Assembly (NCBI GenBank): GCA_020636405.1
Contig: JACJXW010000009.1
Coordinates: 124,001-188,000, forward strand
DNA length: 64,000 nt
DNA from: Lewinellaceae bacterium
GTDB taxonomy: Bacteria; Bacteroidota; Bacteroidia; Chitinophagales; Saprospiraceae
Direction of reading: 5' to 3'
Under the pieces are notes generated by a model. It searched no databases. It was not told the DNA's origin and saw only the letters and a program-made list of their open reading frames with translations. The position numbers and the translations under genes were made by a program. This document shows, in pieces, positions 37,601 through 52,600 of the stretch. How positions within the stretch are numbered: position 1 is the stretch's first letter; each line of letters starts with the position of its first letter.

Positions 37601-40600
37601 ACCTGCAACCGGGGACATACGTAGTGTACATCCCGGCAAGCAACTTCGGTGCGGGGCAGCCCCTGGAAAACAAGGAATCGTACCCTGGCGCCGATACGGG
37701 CGACACGGTGGACAACAACGACAACGGGCAGGACACTCCGGTGAACGGCGGTATCGTGTCCAACGAAGTGACGCTGACGCCGAACACGGAGCCGACGGGC
37801 GAGGCCCAGTCGGACTACCCGGGCAACCTGGATGACGACAACGTGAACGGCACGGTGGACTTCACCTTCCGTACGGAGAAAGTAGCCGTTGGTAACTATG
37901 TCTTCATGGACAACAACGAGAACGGCACGTACGATGTGGGCGACATGGGCATAGCCAACGTGACGGTAGAACTGTACGCCGCTACGCAAACGCCGGGCGT
38001 AGGCGTGCCGCTGGAGACGACGGTAACGAACGCTGACGGTTACTACTATTTTGATGAACTGAATGCCGGCCAATATATCGTGTACATCCCGGCGGGCAAC
38101 TTCTCCACGGGCGGCGCTTTGGAAAACAAGGAGTCGTATCCGGGTGCGGACGCGGGCGATGTGGACAACAACGACAACGGCCAGGACGCGCCGGTTAACG
38201 GCGGTATAGCCAGTGGTGTGATAACCCTGACGCCGAACTCGGAGCCGGCCAATGAGTCTGGCGAAGGCGGATCGGGCACGGGCACGCCGGCCTACCCGGG
38301 CACGCTGGACGATGACAACGTGAACGAGACGGTGGACTTCACCTTCGTGAACGAGAAAGTGGCGCTGGGTAACTTAGTGTTCATGGACAACAACGACAAC
38401 GGCACATTTGACGGCGGCGACATGGCGCTGTCCAGTGTTGACGTATGGTTGTATGCAGCGGGTGCGGACTACGGCGTAGCCACCCCGCTGGCGATGACGA
38501 GCACGAATGCGAATGGCTACTACTACTTTGACAACCTGCAACCGGGGACATACGTAGTGTACATCCCGGCAAGCAACTTCGGTGCGGGGCAGCCCCTGGA
38601 AAACAAGGAATCGTACCCTGGCGCCGATACGGGCGACACGGTGGACAACAACGACAACGGGCAGGACACTCCGGTGAACGGCGGTATCGTGTCCAACGAA
38701 GTGACGCTGACGCCGAACACGGAGCCGACGGGCGAGGCCCAGTCGGACTACCCGGGCAACCTGGATGACGACAACGTGAACGGCACGGTGGACTTCACCT
38801 TCCGTACGGAGAAAGTAGCCGTTGGTAACTATGTCTTCATGGACAACAACGAGAACGGCACGTACGATGTGGGCGACATGGGCATAGCCAACGTGACGGT
38901 AGAACTGTACGCCGCTACGCAAACGCCGGGCGTAGGCGTGCCGCTGGAGACGACGGTAACGAACGCTGACGGTTACTACTATTTTGATGAACTGAATGCC
39001 GGCCAATATATCGTGTACATCCCGGCGGGCAACTTCTCCACGGGCGGCGCTTTGGAAAACAAGGAGTCGTATCCGGGTGCGGACGCGGGCGATGTGGACA
39101 ACAACGACAACGGCCAGGACGCGCCGGTTAACGGCGGTATAGCCAGTGGTGTGATAACCCTGACGCCGAACTCGGAGCCGGCCAATGAGTCTGGCGAAGG
39201 CGGATCGGGCACGGGCACGCCGGCCTACCCGGGCACGCTGGACGATGACAACGTGAACGAGACGGTGGACTTCACCTTCGTGAACGAGAAAGTGGCGCTG
39301 GGTAACTTAGTGTTCATGGACAACAACGACAACGGCACATTTGACGGCGGCGACATGGCGCTGTCCAGTGTTGACGTATGGTTGTATGCAGCGGGTGCGG
39401 ACTACGGCGTAGCCACCCCGCTGGCGATGACGAGCACGAATGCGAATGGCTACTACTACTTTGACAACCTGCAACCGGGGACATACGTAGTGTACATCCC
39501 GGCAAGCAACTTCGGTGCGGGGCAGCCCCTGGAAAACAAGGAATCGTACCCTGGCGCCGATACGGGCGACACGGTGGACAACAACGACAACGGGCAGGAC
39601 ACTCCGGTGAACGGCGGTATCGTGTCCAACGAAGTGACGCTGACGCCGAACACGGAGCCGACGGGCGAGGCCCAGTCGGACTACCCGGGCAACCTGGATG
39701 ACGACAACGTGAACGGCACGGTGGACTTCACCTTCCGTACGGAGAAAGTAGCCGTTGGTAACTATGTCTTCATGGACAACAACGAGAACGGCACGTACGA
39801 TGTGGGCGACATGGGCATAGCCAACGTGACGGTAGAACTGTACGCCGCTACGCAAACGCCGGGCGTAGGCGTGCCGCTGGAGACGACGGTAACGAACGCC
39901 GACGGTTACTACTATTTTGATGAACTGAATGCCGGCCAATATATCGTGTACATCCCGGCGGGCAACTTCTCCACGGGCGGCGCTTTGGAAAACAAGGAGT
40001 CGTATCCGGGTGCGGACGCGGGCGATGTGGACAACAACGACAACGGCCAGGACGCGCCGGTTAACGGCGGTATAGCCAGTGGTGTGATAACCCTGACGCC
40101 GAACTCGGAGCCGACCAATGAGTCTGGCGAAGGCGGATCGGGCACGGGCACGCCGGCCTACCCGGGCACGCTGGACGATGACAACGTGAACGAGACGGTG
40201 GACTTCACGTTCCGCGTAGGGCCAATTATTTCGCATGAAAAGACAGGGCCGGTGATCAGCGTTCAACAACCGGATGGCTCTTACAATGTTACTTACACAG
40301 TGACGGTGTCTAATACTGGCGGAGCTGCCGGCGCCTACGACCTGATTGACACGCCTGCTTTTGATGATGATATTGTGATCAATCAGGCCAGTTACAGTTC
40401 GGTCAACGTTGTGCCGGCAGTCGGTGGAGCGCCTCTTTCCCTGATCAATGGAACTCCAAATACACTGGCTGACGATCAGGTTATTGCCTCGGGCACAACG
40501 CATATATATACGTTAATCTACAATGTGACGCTGGATCTGTCGCCGGTATCTACGGATGGTGGTGACAATGTGTACACCGCCTGTGGAAACGGTACGCCGG

Positions 40601-43600
40601 GCAACCCACAGCCAGGTGAAGGTTTGTACAATAGGACGATCCTTGATACCGACAACGACGCCATACCTGAAGAAGAAGACGAGGTATGCGGCGACCTTCC
40701 CTATATCACGCATAATAAAGATGCAGTGATGGTAACGGGGCCGAATGCCAATGGCACGTACACAGTAATGTATACGGTCGAGGTGATGAACCTCGGAGGG
40801 GCGCCAGGCGCTTATGACCTGGTGGATACGCCGAACTTTGACGACGATATTACGATCGTTTCGGCTGATTATACGACGACTAATGTCGTGCCGGCGGTAG
40901 CTGGCGGGGCCTTGTCCTTTATCAATGGTAACCCGAACACGCTGGCCGATGACATCAGCATCGCGGCGGGCGCTACCCAAACCTACAAGCTGACCTACAA
41001 TGTACGCCTGGACCTGTCGGCTGCTTCTACGGACGGCGGCGACAACATCTACACGGCCTGCGGTACGACGACGGCCACGCCCGGCCCGACCACGGCTGAC
41101 GCTTCCGTACCAGGCCAGGGCCTGTACAATAGCACTTCTCTGGATACGAACAATGACGGCAACCCGGATGAGGAAGACGAGATCTGCGCTGACCTGCCGT
41201 TCATCACCCACGACAAGACAGGGCCGGTAATAAGCGCCCGCCAACCGGATGGTTCTTATAATGTAACCTATACCATTACAGTAGAGAACCTGGGCGGCGC
41301 TACGACTACCTATGATCTGGTCGATACCCCGACGTTTGACGATGACATCGTCATCAACTCCGGAACGCTGAATACGATTGGGGTTGTACCTGCCATTGCC
41401 GGCGGTGCCCTTGCCGTAACCAATGGCGATCCCAATACCCTTGCGGATGGTATCTCCATTGATCCCGGTGAAACGCACACTTACACGCTGGAGTATAATG
41501 TCGAACTGCAATTGTCATCAACTTCTACGGATGGCGGTGACAACATTTACACCGCCTGCGAAGATGGCACTCCGGGCGACCCGGCGCCGGGCGAAGGCTT
41601 GTATAACATGTCGGCACTATATACCGACGGTGGTATTTTGCTGGAAGAAGATGAAGTATGCGGCGACTTGCCAGCGTTCCTGTTTGACCTCGCCCTGGTT
41701 AAGGAACTAGGCTTGGGGCAGAGCAGCATGGTTAGCCCGGGTGATAACGTCACCTTTACCATTACCATAACCAACCAGGGAGAAGCGGCGGTTGACAACA
41801 TTGAGATCACGGACTATGTACCAAGTGGATTGACATTCAATGCTGCTTTGAACCCGGATTGGACGGCAACAGCCGGCGGCGCCACGACGACACTGACGGT
41901 AGCTGAGACGGAACTGCCTTTTGGCGGGTTGGCGCCGGGCGCATCGACCTCCATAAACATCGTACTGACGGTCAACGGCGGCCTCGCCAGTGGCGCCCAA
42001 CTGATCAACGTAGCGGAGATTAGTGATTTGACGGATAGCGATGGTTTCCCGGTAGAAGATATCGACTCCACGCCGGACGACATACCTGGCAACGACGCCG
42101 GCGGTGAAGTAAACACGGGCTCCGACAATACGATCGGCGGCGACGGCACGGGCTCACCCGGCGATCCGGATCCGGCTACGGACGAGGACGACAGCGACCC
42201 GGAAGATGTGGTCATCAACCCATTCGACTTGGCTATGTCCAAGGAGCTTGGCGCAGGACAGAGCGCTATGGTGGGCCCGGGCGACGAGGTCACCTTCACC
42301 ATCACGGTATACAACCAGGGGCTGATCCCTGCAGACAATATTGAAATTACAGATTACGTACCGAGCGGCTTCACGTTCAACGCGGGCCTGAACCCGGGCT
42401 GGAGCCTGATAGGCGGCAACGCGGTAACGACGCTGCAGGTATCCGCAGGGGAACTGCCGGTGGGCGGCTTAGCCCCAGGTGGGTCGACTACGGTCGACAT
42501 CATCCTGACGGTGAACGGCGGCCTGGCCAGCGGCACGCAGCTGGTGAACGTAGCGGAGATCAGCTCGGCTACGGACGAGCAAGGCTTGCCGGTAGAGGAC
42601 GTAGACTCCACGCCGGATGATACGCCTGGCAACGACGCGGGCGGCAACGTGAACAGCCCGTCTGACGACGTAACCAGCGGCGACGGCACGGGTGCTCCTG
42701 GCGACACGGACCCGAATACGGACGAGGACGACAGCGACCCGGAAGATGTGGTCATCAACCCATTCGACTTGGCTATGTCCAAGGAGCTTGGCGCAGGCCA
42801 GAGCGCTATGGTGGGCCCGGGCGACGAGGTCACCTTCACCATCACAGTATACAACCAGGGCTTGATCCCTGCGGACAATATTGAAATTACAGATTACGTA
42901 CCGGGCGGCTTCACGTTCAACGCGGGGCTGAACCCGGGCTGGAGCCTGATCGGCGGCAACGCGGTGACGACGCTGGCGGTATCCGCCGGCGAGCTGCCGG
43001 TGGGCGGCTTAGCCCCAGGTGGGTCTACGACGGTAGACATCATCCTGACGGTGAACGGCGGGCTGGCCAGCGGCACGCAGCTGGTGAACGTAGCGGAGAT
43101 CAGCTCGGCTACGGACGAGCAAGGCTTGCCGGTGGAAGACGTAGACTCTACGCCGGACGACACGCCTGGCAACGATGCCGGCGGCAATGTGAACAGCCCG
43201 TCTGACGACGTAACCAGCGGCGACGGCACCGGTGCTCCTGGCGACACGGACCCGAATACGGATGAGGACGACAGCGACCCGGAAGATGTGGTCATCAACC
43301 CATTCGACTTGGCTATGTCCAAGGAGCTTGGCGCAGGCCAGAGCGCTATGGTGGGCCCGGGCGACGAGGTCACCTTCACCATCACAGTATACAACCAGGG
43401 CTTGATCCCTGCGGACAATATTGAAATTACAGATTACGTACCGAGCGGCTTCACGTTCAACGCGGGGCTGAACCCGGGCTGGAGCCTGATCGGCGGCAAC
43501 GCGGTAACGACGCTGCAGGTATCCGCAGGGGAACTGCCGGTGGGCGGCTTAGCCCCAGGTGGGTCTACGACGGTAGACATCATCCTGACGGTGAACGGCG

Positions 43601-46600
43601 GGCTGGCCAGCGGCACGCAACTGGTGAACGTAGCAGAGATCAGCTCGGCTACGGACGAGCAAGGCTTGCCGGTAGAGGACGTAGACTCCACGCCGGATGA
43701 TACGCCTGGCAACGACGCGGGCGGCAATGTGAACAGCCCGTCTGACGATGTAACCAGCGGCGACGGCACCGGTGCTCCTGGCGACACGGACCCGAATACG
43801 GATGAGGACGACAGCGACCCGGAAGATGTGGTCATCAACCCATTCGACTTGGCGCTTGTCAAGGAGCTTGGCGCAGGCCAGAGCGCTATGGTGGGCCCGG
43901 GCGACGAGGTCACCTTCACCATCACAGTATACAACCAGGGCTTGATCCCTGCGGACAATATTGAGATCACAGATTATGTACCGGGCGGCTTCACGTTCAA
44001 CGCGGGGTTAAACCCTGCCTGGACGGTAACAGCCGGTGGTGCGTCCACGACCCTGGAGGTGAGCGCGGGCGAGCTGCCGGCTGGCGGCCTGCTCCCTGGA
44101 GCATCTGCAACAGTCGACATCATCCTGACGGTGAACGGCGGGCTGGCCAGCGGCACGCAACTGGTGAACGTAGCGGAGATCAGCTCGGCTACGGACGAGC
44201 AGGGCTTGCCGGTAGAGGACGTAGACTCCACGCCGGATGATACGCCTGGCAACGACGCGGGTGGCAATGTGAACAGCCCGTCTGACGATGTAACCAGCGG
44301 CGACGGCACGGGTGCTCCTGGCGACACGGACCCGAATACGGATGAGGACGACAGCGACCCGGAAGATGTGGTCATCAACCCATTCGACTTGGCGCTTGTC
44401 AAGGAGCTTGGCGCAGGCCAGAGCGCTATGGTGGGCCCGGGCGACGAGGTCACCTTCACCATCACAGTATACAACCAGGGCTTGATCCCTGCGGACAATA
44501 TTGAGATCACAGATTATGTACCGGGCGGCTTCACGTTCAACGCGGGGCTGAACCCGGGCTGGAGCCTGATCGGCGGCAACGCGGTAACGACGCTGCAGGT
44601 ATCCGCAGGGGAACTGCCGGCAGGCGGTTTAGCCCCAGGTGGGTCGACTACGGTCGACATCATCCTGACGGTGAACGGCGGGCTGGCCAGCGGCACGCAA
44701 CTGGTGAACGTAGCAGAGATCAGCTCGGCTACGGACGAGCAAGGCTTGCCGGTAGAGGACGTAGACTCCACGCCGGATGATACGCCTGGCAACGACGCGG
44801 GCGGCAATGTGAACAGCCCGTCTGACGACGTAACCAGCGGCGACGGCACCGGTGCTCCTGGCGACACGGACCCGAATACGGACGAGGACGACAGCGACCC
44901 GGAAGATGTGGTCATCAACCCATTCGACTTGGCGCTTGTCAAGGAGCTTGGCGCAGGCCAGAGCGCTATGGTGGGCCCGGGCGACGAGGTCACCTTCACC
45001 ATCACAGTATACAACCAGGGCTTGATCCCTGCGGACAATATTGAGATCACAGATTATGTACCGGGCGGCTTCACGTTCAACGCGGGGTTAAACCCTGCCT
45101 GGACGGTAACAGCCGGTGGTGCGTCCACGACCCTGGAGGTGAGCGCGGGCGAGCTGCCGGCTGGCGGCCTGCTCCCTGGAGCATCTGCAACAGTCGACAT
45201 CATCCTGACGGTGAACGGCGGGCTGGCCAGCGGCACGCAGCTGGTGAACGTAGCGGAGATCAGCTCGGCTACGGACGAGCAGGGCTTGCCGGTGGAAGAC
45301 GTAGACTCTACGCCGGACGACACGCCGGGCAACGACGCGGGCGGCAACGTGAACAGCCCGTCTGACGACGTAACCAGCGGCGACGGCACCGGTGCTCCTG
45401 GCGATACGGACCCGAATACGGACGAGGACGACAGCGACCCGGAAGATGTGGTCATCAACCCATTCGACTTGGCTATGTCCAAGGAGCTTGGCGCAGGCCA
45501 GAGCGCTATGGTGGGCCCGGGCGACGAGGTCACCTTCACCATCACGGTATACAACCAGGGCTTGATCCCTGCGGACAATATTGAGATCACAGATTATGTA
45601 CCGGGCGGCTTCACGTTCAACGCGGGCCTGAACCCGGGCTGGAGCCTGATCGGCGGCAACGCGGTAACGACGCTGCAGGTATCCGCAGGGGAACTGCCGA
45701 CAGGCGGTTTAGCCCCAGGTGGGTCGACTACGGTCGACATCATCCTGACGGTGAACGGCGGGCTGGCCAGCGGCACGCAACTGGTGAACGTAGCAGAGAT
45801 CAGCTCGGCTACGGACGAGCAAGGCTTGCCGGTAGAGGACGTAGACTCCACGCCGGATGATACGCCTGGCAACGACGCGGGTGGCAATGTGAACAGCCCG
45901 TCTGACGATGTAACCAGCGGCGACGGCACGGGTGCTCCTGGCGACACGGACCCGAATACGGATGAGGACGACAGCGACCCGGAAGATGTGGTCATCAACC
46001 CATTCGACTTGGCGCTTGTCAAGGAGCTTGGCGCAGGCCAGAGCGCTATGGTAGGCCCGGGCGACGAGGTCACCTTCACCATCACGGTATACAACCAGGG
46101 CTTGATCCCTGCGGACAATATTGAGATCACAGATTATGTACCGGGCGGCTTCACGTTCAACGCGGGGCTGAACCCGGGCTGGAGCCTGATCGGCGGCAAC
46201 GCGGTAACGACGCTGCAGGTATCCGCAGGGGAACTGCCGGCAGGCGGTTTAGCCCCAGGTGGGTCGACTACGGTCGACATCATCCTGACGGTGAACGGCG
46301 GGCTGGCCAGCGGCACGCAACTGGTGAACGTAGCAGAGATCAGCTCGGCTACGGACGAGCAAGGCTTGCCGGTAGAGGACGTAGACTCCACGCCGGATGA
46401 TACGCCTGGCAACGACGCGGGTGGCAATGTGAACAGCCCGTCTGACGACGTAACCAGCGGCGACGGCACCGGTGCTCCTGGCGACACGGACCCGAATACG
46501 GATGAGGACGACAGCGACCCGGAAGATGTGGTCATCAACCCATTCGACTTGGCTATGTCCAAGGAGCTTGGCGCAGGCCAGAGCGCTATGGTGGGCCCGG

Positions 46601-49600
46601 GCGACGAGGTCACCTTCACCATCACGGTATACAACCAGGGGCTGATCCCTGCAGACAATATTGAAATTACAGATTACGTACCGAGCGGCTTCACGTTCAA
46701 CGCGGGCCTGAACCCGGGCTGGAGCCTGATAGGCGGCAACGCGGTAACGACGCTGCAGGTATCCGCAGGGGAACTGCCGGTGGGCGGCTTAGCCCCAGGT
46801 GGGTCGACTACGGTCGACATCATCCTGACGGTGAACGGCGGCCTGGCCAGCGGCACGCAACTGGTGAACGTAGCGGAGATCAGCTCGGCTACGGACGAGC
46901 AAGGCTTGCCGGTAGAGGACGTAGACTCCACGCCGGATGATACGCCTGGCAACGACGCGGGCGGCAATGTGAACAGCCCGTCTGACGACGTAACCAGCGG
47001 CGACGGCACCGGTGCTCCTGGCGACACGGACCCGAATACGGACGAGGACGACAGCGACCCGGAAGATGTGGTCGTTAGCAGCTTTGACCTTGCTCTGGTT
47101 AAGGAGCTTGGCCTTGGCCAGGGCGCCAGCGTTGGAGCAGGTGATAACGTTACCTTCACCATTACGGTTACTAACCAGGGGGCTATCCCTGCCGATAATA
47201 TCGAAATTACGGATTATATCCCCAGTGGCTTCACGTTCAACCCGGTACTGAACCCGGATTGGGGGCTTGTTGCCGGAAATGCGGTGACGACTCTGAGGGT
47301 AAGTGAGGGTGAGCTGCCTTTCGGTGGCCTGGCGCCTGCGGCAAGTACGGATATCGACATCGTATTGACCGTCAATACCGGCCTTGCAGGAGGCACTCGG
47401 TTGGTAAACAATGCTGAGATCAGCTCAGCCACCGATGAAATGGGGCTGTCTGTTCAGGATGTTGACTCCAGCCCGGATAATGTTGATGGCAATGATGCCG
47501 GCGGCTTGGTGAACTCCGGTTCTGACAACACCATCGGAGGTGATGGCAGCGGCGATCCCGGCGATGGCGACCCGTCGACGGATGAAGACGATCACGACCC
47601 CGAAGATGTGGTGGTTGAAGTATTCGACCTCGCATTGGTGAAAAAGCTGTCCGCCGGGCAGGTTGGCATTGTGAACCCAGGTGATGAAGTAAGCTTCACC
47701 ATCACAGTATACAACCAGGGCACCCTGGATGCAACCAATATCCGGATCAACGATTACATTCCGGCCGGCCTCATCCTGACGGATGGCGATTGGACGGAAA
47801 GCAGCCCGGGTATTGCTACCCTTGATATGCCGATCCCAAGCCTGTTAGCAGGTGCTTCTACTACAGTGGATATTACCTTTACAGTAGCCCCTGCCTTCAC
47901 CGGTACGTCCGCTGTGAACGTTGCCGAGATCGCTGGCGCGGATAATACACTTGGTTTACCTGACGTGGATTCTACGCCAGATGCCATTAAGGGCAATGAC
48001 GCGGGCGGCGCGGTCAATACGCCGTCTGACGATGTGATCAATGGTAACGGTACCGGTACGCCGGGAGACGCTGTGCCAGGTACGGATGAAGATGATGCCG
48101 ACCCGGCGTCCATCCAGATCTGCCCGCCGTTGGGCAACATCGTTATGATCATGGAGTGCCCGGATGAGATCGAAGGCACGTTCGCAACCTTTACGTTGCA
48201 AGATGCCGAGAATCCGATGTTTGCAATGGAGCCATTTGATCCCTTCCTGCCGACGGATGTGGATGGCAATGGCAATCCAGGGTTCTCTCTTCCTATAGTG
48301 TCGATAGACTACTTCCTGACGGAGGATGATGCCCACAACCAGGCTAATTCAATTCAGGACCAGTCTCCTGCGACACTGGGCACCCAGTACCTGTCGCAGA
48401 GCAAGACCATATACGCCAGGATCGAAGACGAGAATGGTTGTGTGGATATAGTTGGAATATGGCTGGTTGTAAAAGACAGCCCTGTGGTGACTACCACAGC
48501 AACAGATGTGAGCTGCTTCGGTTTTGCCGATGGAACTGCAACGGCAATCGTTACAGCAGGTGTATCTCCCTACAGCTACCTGTGGAGCGACGGCCAGACG
48601 ACGGCCATGGCAACCGGGCTGAGCGCCGGAATATACACCGTAACCGTAACAGATGCTAATGGATGTATCGGCGTAGCGGAAGCAGAGGTGGAAAGCCCGA
48701 CGCTGCTCATCGCCGAGGTCATCTCCAATACGGACGCCAGCTGCTTCGGTTATGCTGACGGCAGCGCCACAGTGAACGCTACCGGGGGAACTACCGCCTA
48801 CAGCTACCTGTGGAGCAATGGCCAAACTACGGCTACGGCTGCTGGCCTGGCGGCAGGAGATTACACGGTAACGGTAACAGATGCTAATGGCTGCGAAGCT
48901 ACGGCTGATGTAACTATCGATGAACCTACTGAACTCACGGCTGCTATCGATCCAGCCTCCGTACAGGATGTGAGCTGCTTCGGCGGTGCTGATGGCGCCG
49001 CCTCAGTAAACGGCGCCGGCGGTACTATGCCTTATAGCTACCTCTGGAGTAATGGCAGCACTGATCAGACAGCCACCGGCCTGAGTGCAGGTGATTACAC
49101 AGTGACCGTCATTGACGCCAACGGCTGCATAGCCATGGACGACGTGACCATAGAGCAGCCTGCAGCGCCGGTTGCTATCACTTTCAGCAATTTACAGGAT
49201 GCCAACTGCGCCGGTTTCATGGATGGGCAGGTGACCGCTACTGCAAGCGGCGGCACGGCCCCCTATACCTTCGAATGGAGCAGCGGGCAGACAGATATGA
49301 ATACCAATACTTCCACCGCTACCGGTTTGTCTGCCGGCGGATATGACGTCACAGTGACGGATGCGAACGGCTGCGAAGAAGTCGCCAGCATCACTATCAG
49401 CGACCCGACGGGTGTAGAACTGGTTGTGGCCAGTGTTGAGGATGAAACCTGTGACGAGAACGACGACGGCAGTGCAACAGTGGTGGCCAATGGCGGAACC
49501 AGCCCCTACGACTTCTCCTGGAGCAATGGCTTCAATGAAAATAACGTAGACGGCCCGGATGCCACGTCCACCGCTGCCGGCTTATCTGCCGGCACGTACA

Positions 49601-52600
49601 CCGTGACGGTAACCGACGACAATGGCTGTGAAGCAGTGCAAACTGTAGTGATCCGCGAGCCTGCGGACCTGATCGCCGAGATCATTTTCAGCACGGATGA
49701 AACCTGCGCCGAAAACAACGACGGCACGGCCACGGTGAACGCTACGGGCGGTATCACGCCTTATACCTACCTGTGGAGCAACGGACAAATAACGCCGACA
49801 GCCACCTCTCTGTCTGCCGGTGTATATACCGTAACGGTAACGGACGCGAACGGCTGCGAAGCAACGGCTATAGTTACCATTAGTGAACCGGCTACCCTCA
49901 CGGCAGCTATCAACATCAGCACTGATGTAAGCTGCTTCGACGGCGCCGACGGCACAGCTACGGTAAGCGCCGCTGGCGGCACGGCCCCCTACCACTACCT
50001 GTGGAGCAACGGCTCTACGGATGAGGTGGCTACGGGCCTGAGTGCGGGCGGCTACGTCGTGACGGTAACGGACGCGAACGGCTGCGAGGCTACGGCCAAT
50101 GTGACGATCGATGAACCTGCCGAAGGCGTATCCATCACCTTCAGCGGCCTTATAGACGCCAACTGTGCCGGCGGCATGGACGGCGAGGCTACAGCTACTG
50201 CTGACGGCGGCGTAGGCCCGTACGACTTCGAATGGAGCACCGGGCAGGTGAACCTGAATACCCTCTCCTCTACGGCCAGTGGCCTGAGCGCGGGCGGCTA
50301 CACGGTGACGGTGACAGACGCCAACGGCTGTGAAGAAGTGTCCAGCATTACGATAGAAGACCCGAGCGGGGTAACGCTTATAGTAACGGATGTCACGCAC
50401 GAGACGTGCACGGCTGCCGACGACGGCATGGCAACGGTAAGCGCCAGTGGAGGTACGCCTCCGTACAGTTACCTGTGGAGCAATGGCCAAACGGGCATCG
50501 TAGCCACGGGCCTGAGTGCGGGCACGTACACGGTGACGGTAACGGACGCCCAGGGCTGCGGAGCGGTACAAACGGTAGTGGTCGACGAGCCCACGCCGGT
50601 ACTGGCCGAGGTCATCTCGAGCACGGACGAGACGTGCTTCGAGAACCAGGACGGCACGGCTACGGTGAACGCCACGGGCGGCACCACACCGTACAGCTAC
50701 CTGTGGAGCAACGGCAACACGGGCGCCACGGCCACGGCCCTGAGCGCTGGGGTTACCTACATGGTGACGGTGACGGACGCGAACGGCTGTGAGGCCACGG
50801 CGAGCATCGTCGTGGGGCAGCCGGCCCTTCCGCTGCTAGCCAATGGTGTGCCTACTGACGCCAGCTGCTACGGCGAAGCCGACGGCAGCATCGAGCTGAC
50901 GGTAATTGGCGGCACAGCGCCGTATAGCTACAACTGGGACAACGCTCCGGATGTAGAAGACCCGAACGGGCTGAGCGCCGGCAACTACAACGTGACGGTA
51001 ACGGACGCGAACGGCTGCGAAACGATATTCGGGCCGGTGGTGATAGAAGAGCCTTCCGAGATAGCAATAGACATAGACGATATAACGAATGCCGACTGCA
51101 GCGGCAACGCCGACGGCTCCGCCACGGTGACAGCCAGCGGCGGTACTGCCCCGTATGACTTTGCGTGGAGCAACGGCATGGTACAAGTGAACATGACAAC
51201 TTCCACGGCCAGCGGGCTGAGCGCGGGCGGTTACACCGTAACGGTAACGGACGCGAACGGCTGCGAGGCGGTGAAGAGCATCACGATAGACGACCCGAGC
51301 GGGCTGGAGCTTACGGTATTGGATGTAACGGATGAGACGTGCGCCGAGAACAACGACGGCACGGCCACGGTAAGCGCCTCTGGCGGCACGGCGCCGTACA
51401 GCTACCTGTGGAGCGACGGCCAGGTGGGCATCGCAGCCACGGGCCTGAGCGCCGGCACGTACACGGTGACGGTAACGGACGCGGGCGGCTGTGAAGCGGT
51501 GCAGACGGTAGTCATTGGCGAGCCTACGTCGGTACTGGCGGAGGTTATCTCCAGCGTGGACGTAAGCTGCTACGGCGCGGCCGATGGCTCTGCCACGGTG
51601 AACGCTACGGGCGGCACGACGCCGTACACTTACGCGTGGAGCAATGGCGTTACGACGGCCACGGCTACGGGCCTGAGTGCAGGAATTACCTACACGGTAA
51701 CAGTAACGGACGCCAGCGGCTGCGAAGCCACTGCGGGCGTAACGCTTGCTGAGCCTGCCGAACTGACGGCCATCATTGAAGGCAGCACGGCAGCGGGCTG
51801 CTACGGCGGCGCCGACGGCACGGCCACGGTTAAGCCTGAAGGCGGCACGGCGCCCTACACGTTCATGTGGAGCAACGGCTCTACGGACAAGACGACCACG
51901 GGCCTGAGCGCGGGCACGTACTCAGTGATGGTCATCGACGCCAACGGCTGCATGGCCACTACGACAGTAACCATCGATGAGCCTGCCGACGGGTTGGCGG
52001 TAACGTTCAGTGGCCTCACAGATGCCAACTGTGCCGGCGGCATGGACGGCGAAGTGACGGCTACAGCCAGTGGTGGCACATCCCCGTACAGCTTCTCCTG
52101 GAGCAGCGGGCAGGTCAACACCACCACCACCAGCTCTACGGCCAGTGGCCTGAGCGCGGGCGGTTACACGGTGACGGTGACGGACGCGAACGGCTGCGAG
52201 GCGGTTGCGAGCATTACCATAGAAGACCCGACGGGTGTGAGCCTTAGCCTTGTATCGAGCCATGACGTTAGCTGTGAAGATGAAGATGACGGTAGCTTTA
52301 CCGTTGCGGCCTCTGGTGGAACGCCTGCTTACCACTATAGCTTGATAAGCGGCCCGAACGTTGGTGTTGGCCCACAAGCCAGTGGTTTGTTCGAAAACCT
52401 GAATTCTGGTACACATCAGGTAGAAGTGACGGATGCAAACGGTTGTACGGCTGTGTTGGGTATAGTAATTGGCGAACCGACGGAACTTACCCTGGATGTC
52501 GTAGCCTTTAGCGATGAAAGCTGCTTCGGTGATGCAGAGAATGATGGTAGCATCACAGTAAACGCCACGGGTGGAACTCCGGACTACAATTACAAGATTA

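Noticed and set aside
36481..40212. Tandem DNA repeats as a possible CRISPR array
   Set aside because: Units are 933 bp, fully coding and in frame; there are no short repeats with unique spacers and no cas genes.
34246..40503. Long minus-strand ORFs (210-398 codons) opposite the SdrD-B array
   Set aside because: Repetition and phase follow the sense repeats exactly; the translations are Arg/Val-rich without domains.
42354..47162. Series of minus-strand ORFs of 162-178 codons repeating every 540 bp opposite the DUF11 modules
   Set aside because: They are antisense shadows of the repeated, codon-biased sense gene: same period, Ser/Pro-rich translation, no start signals.
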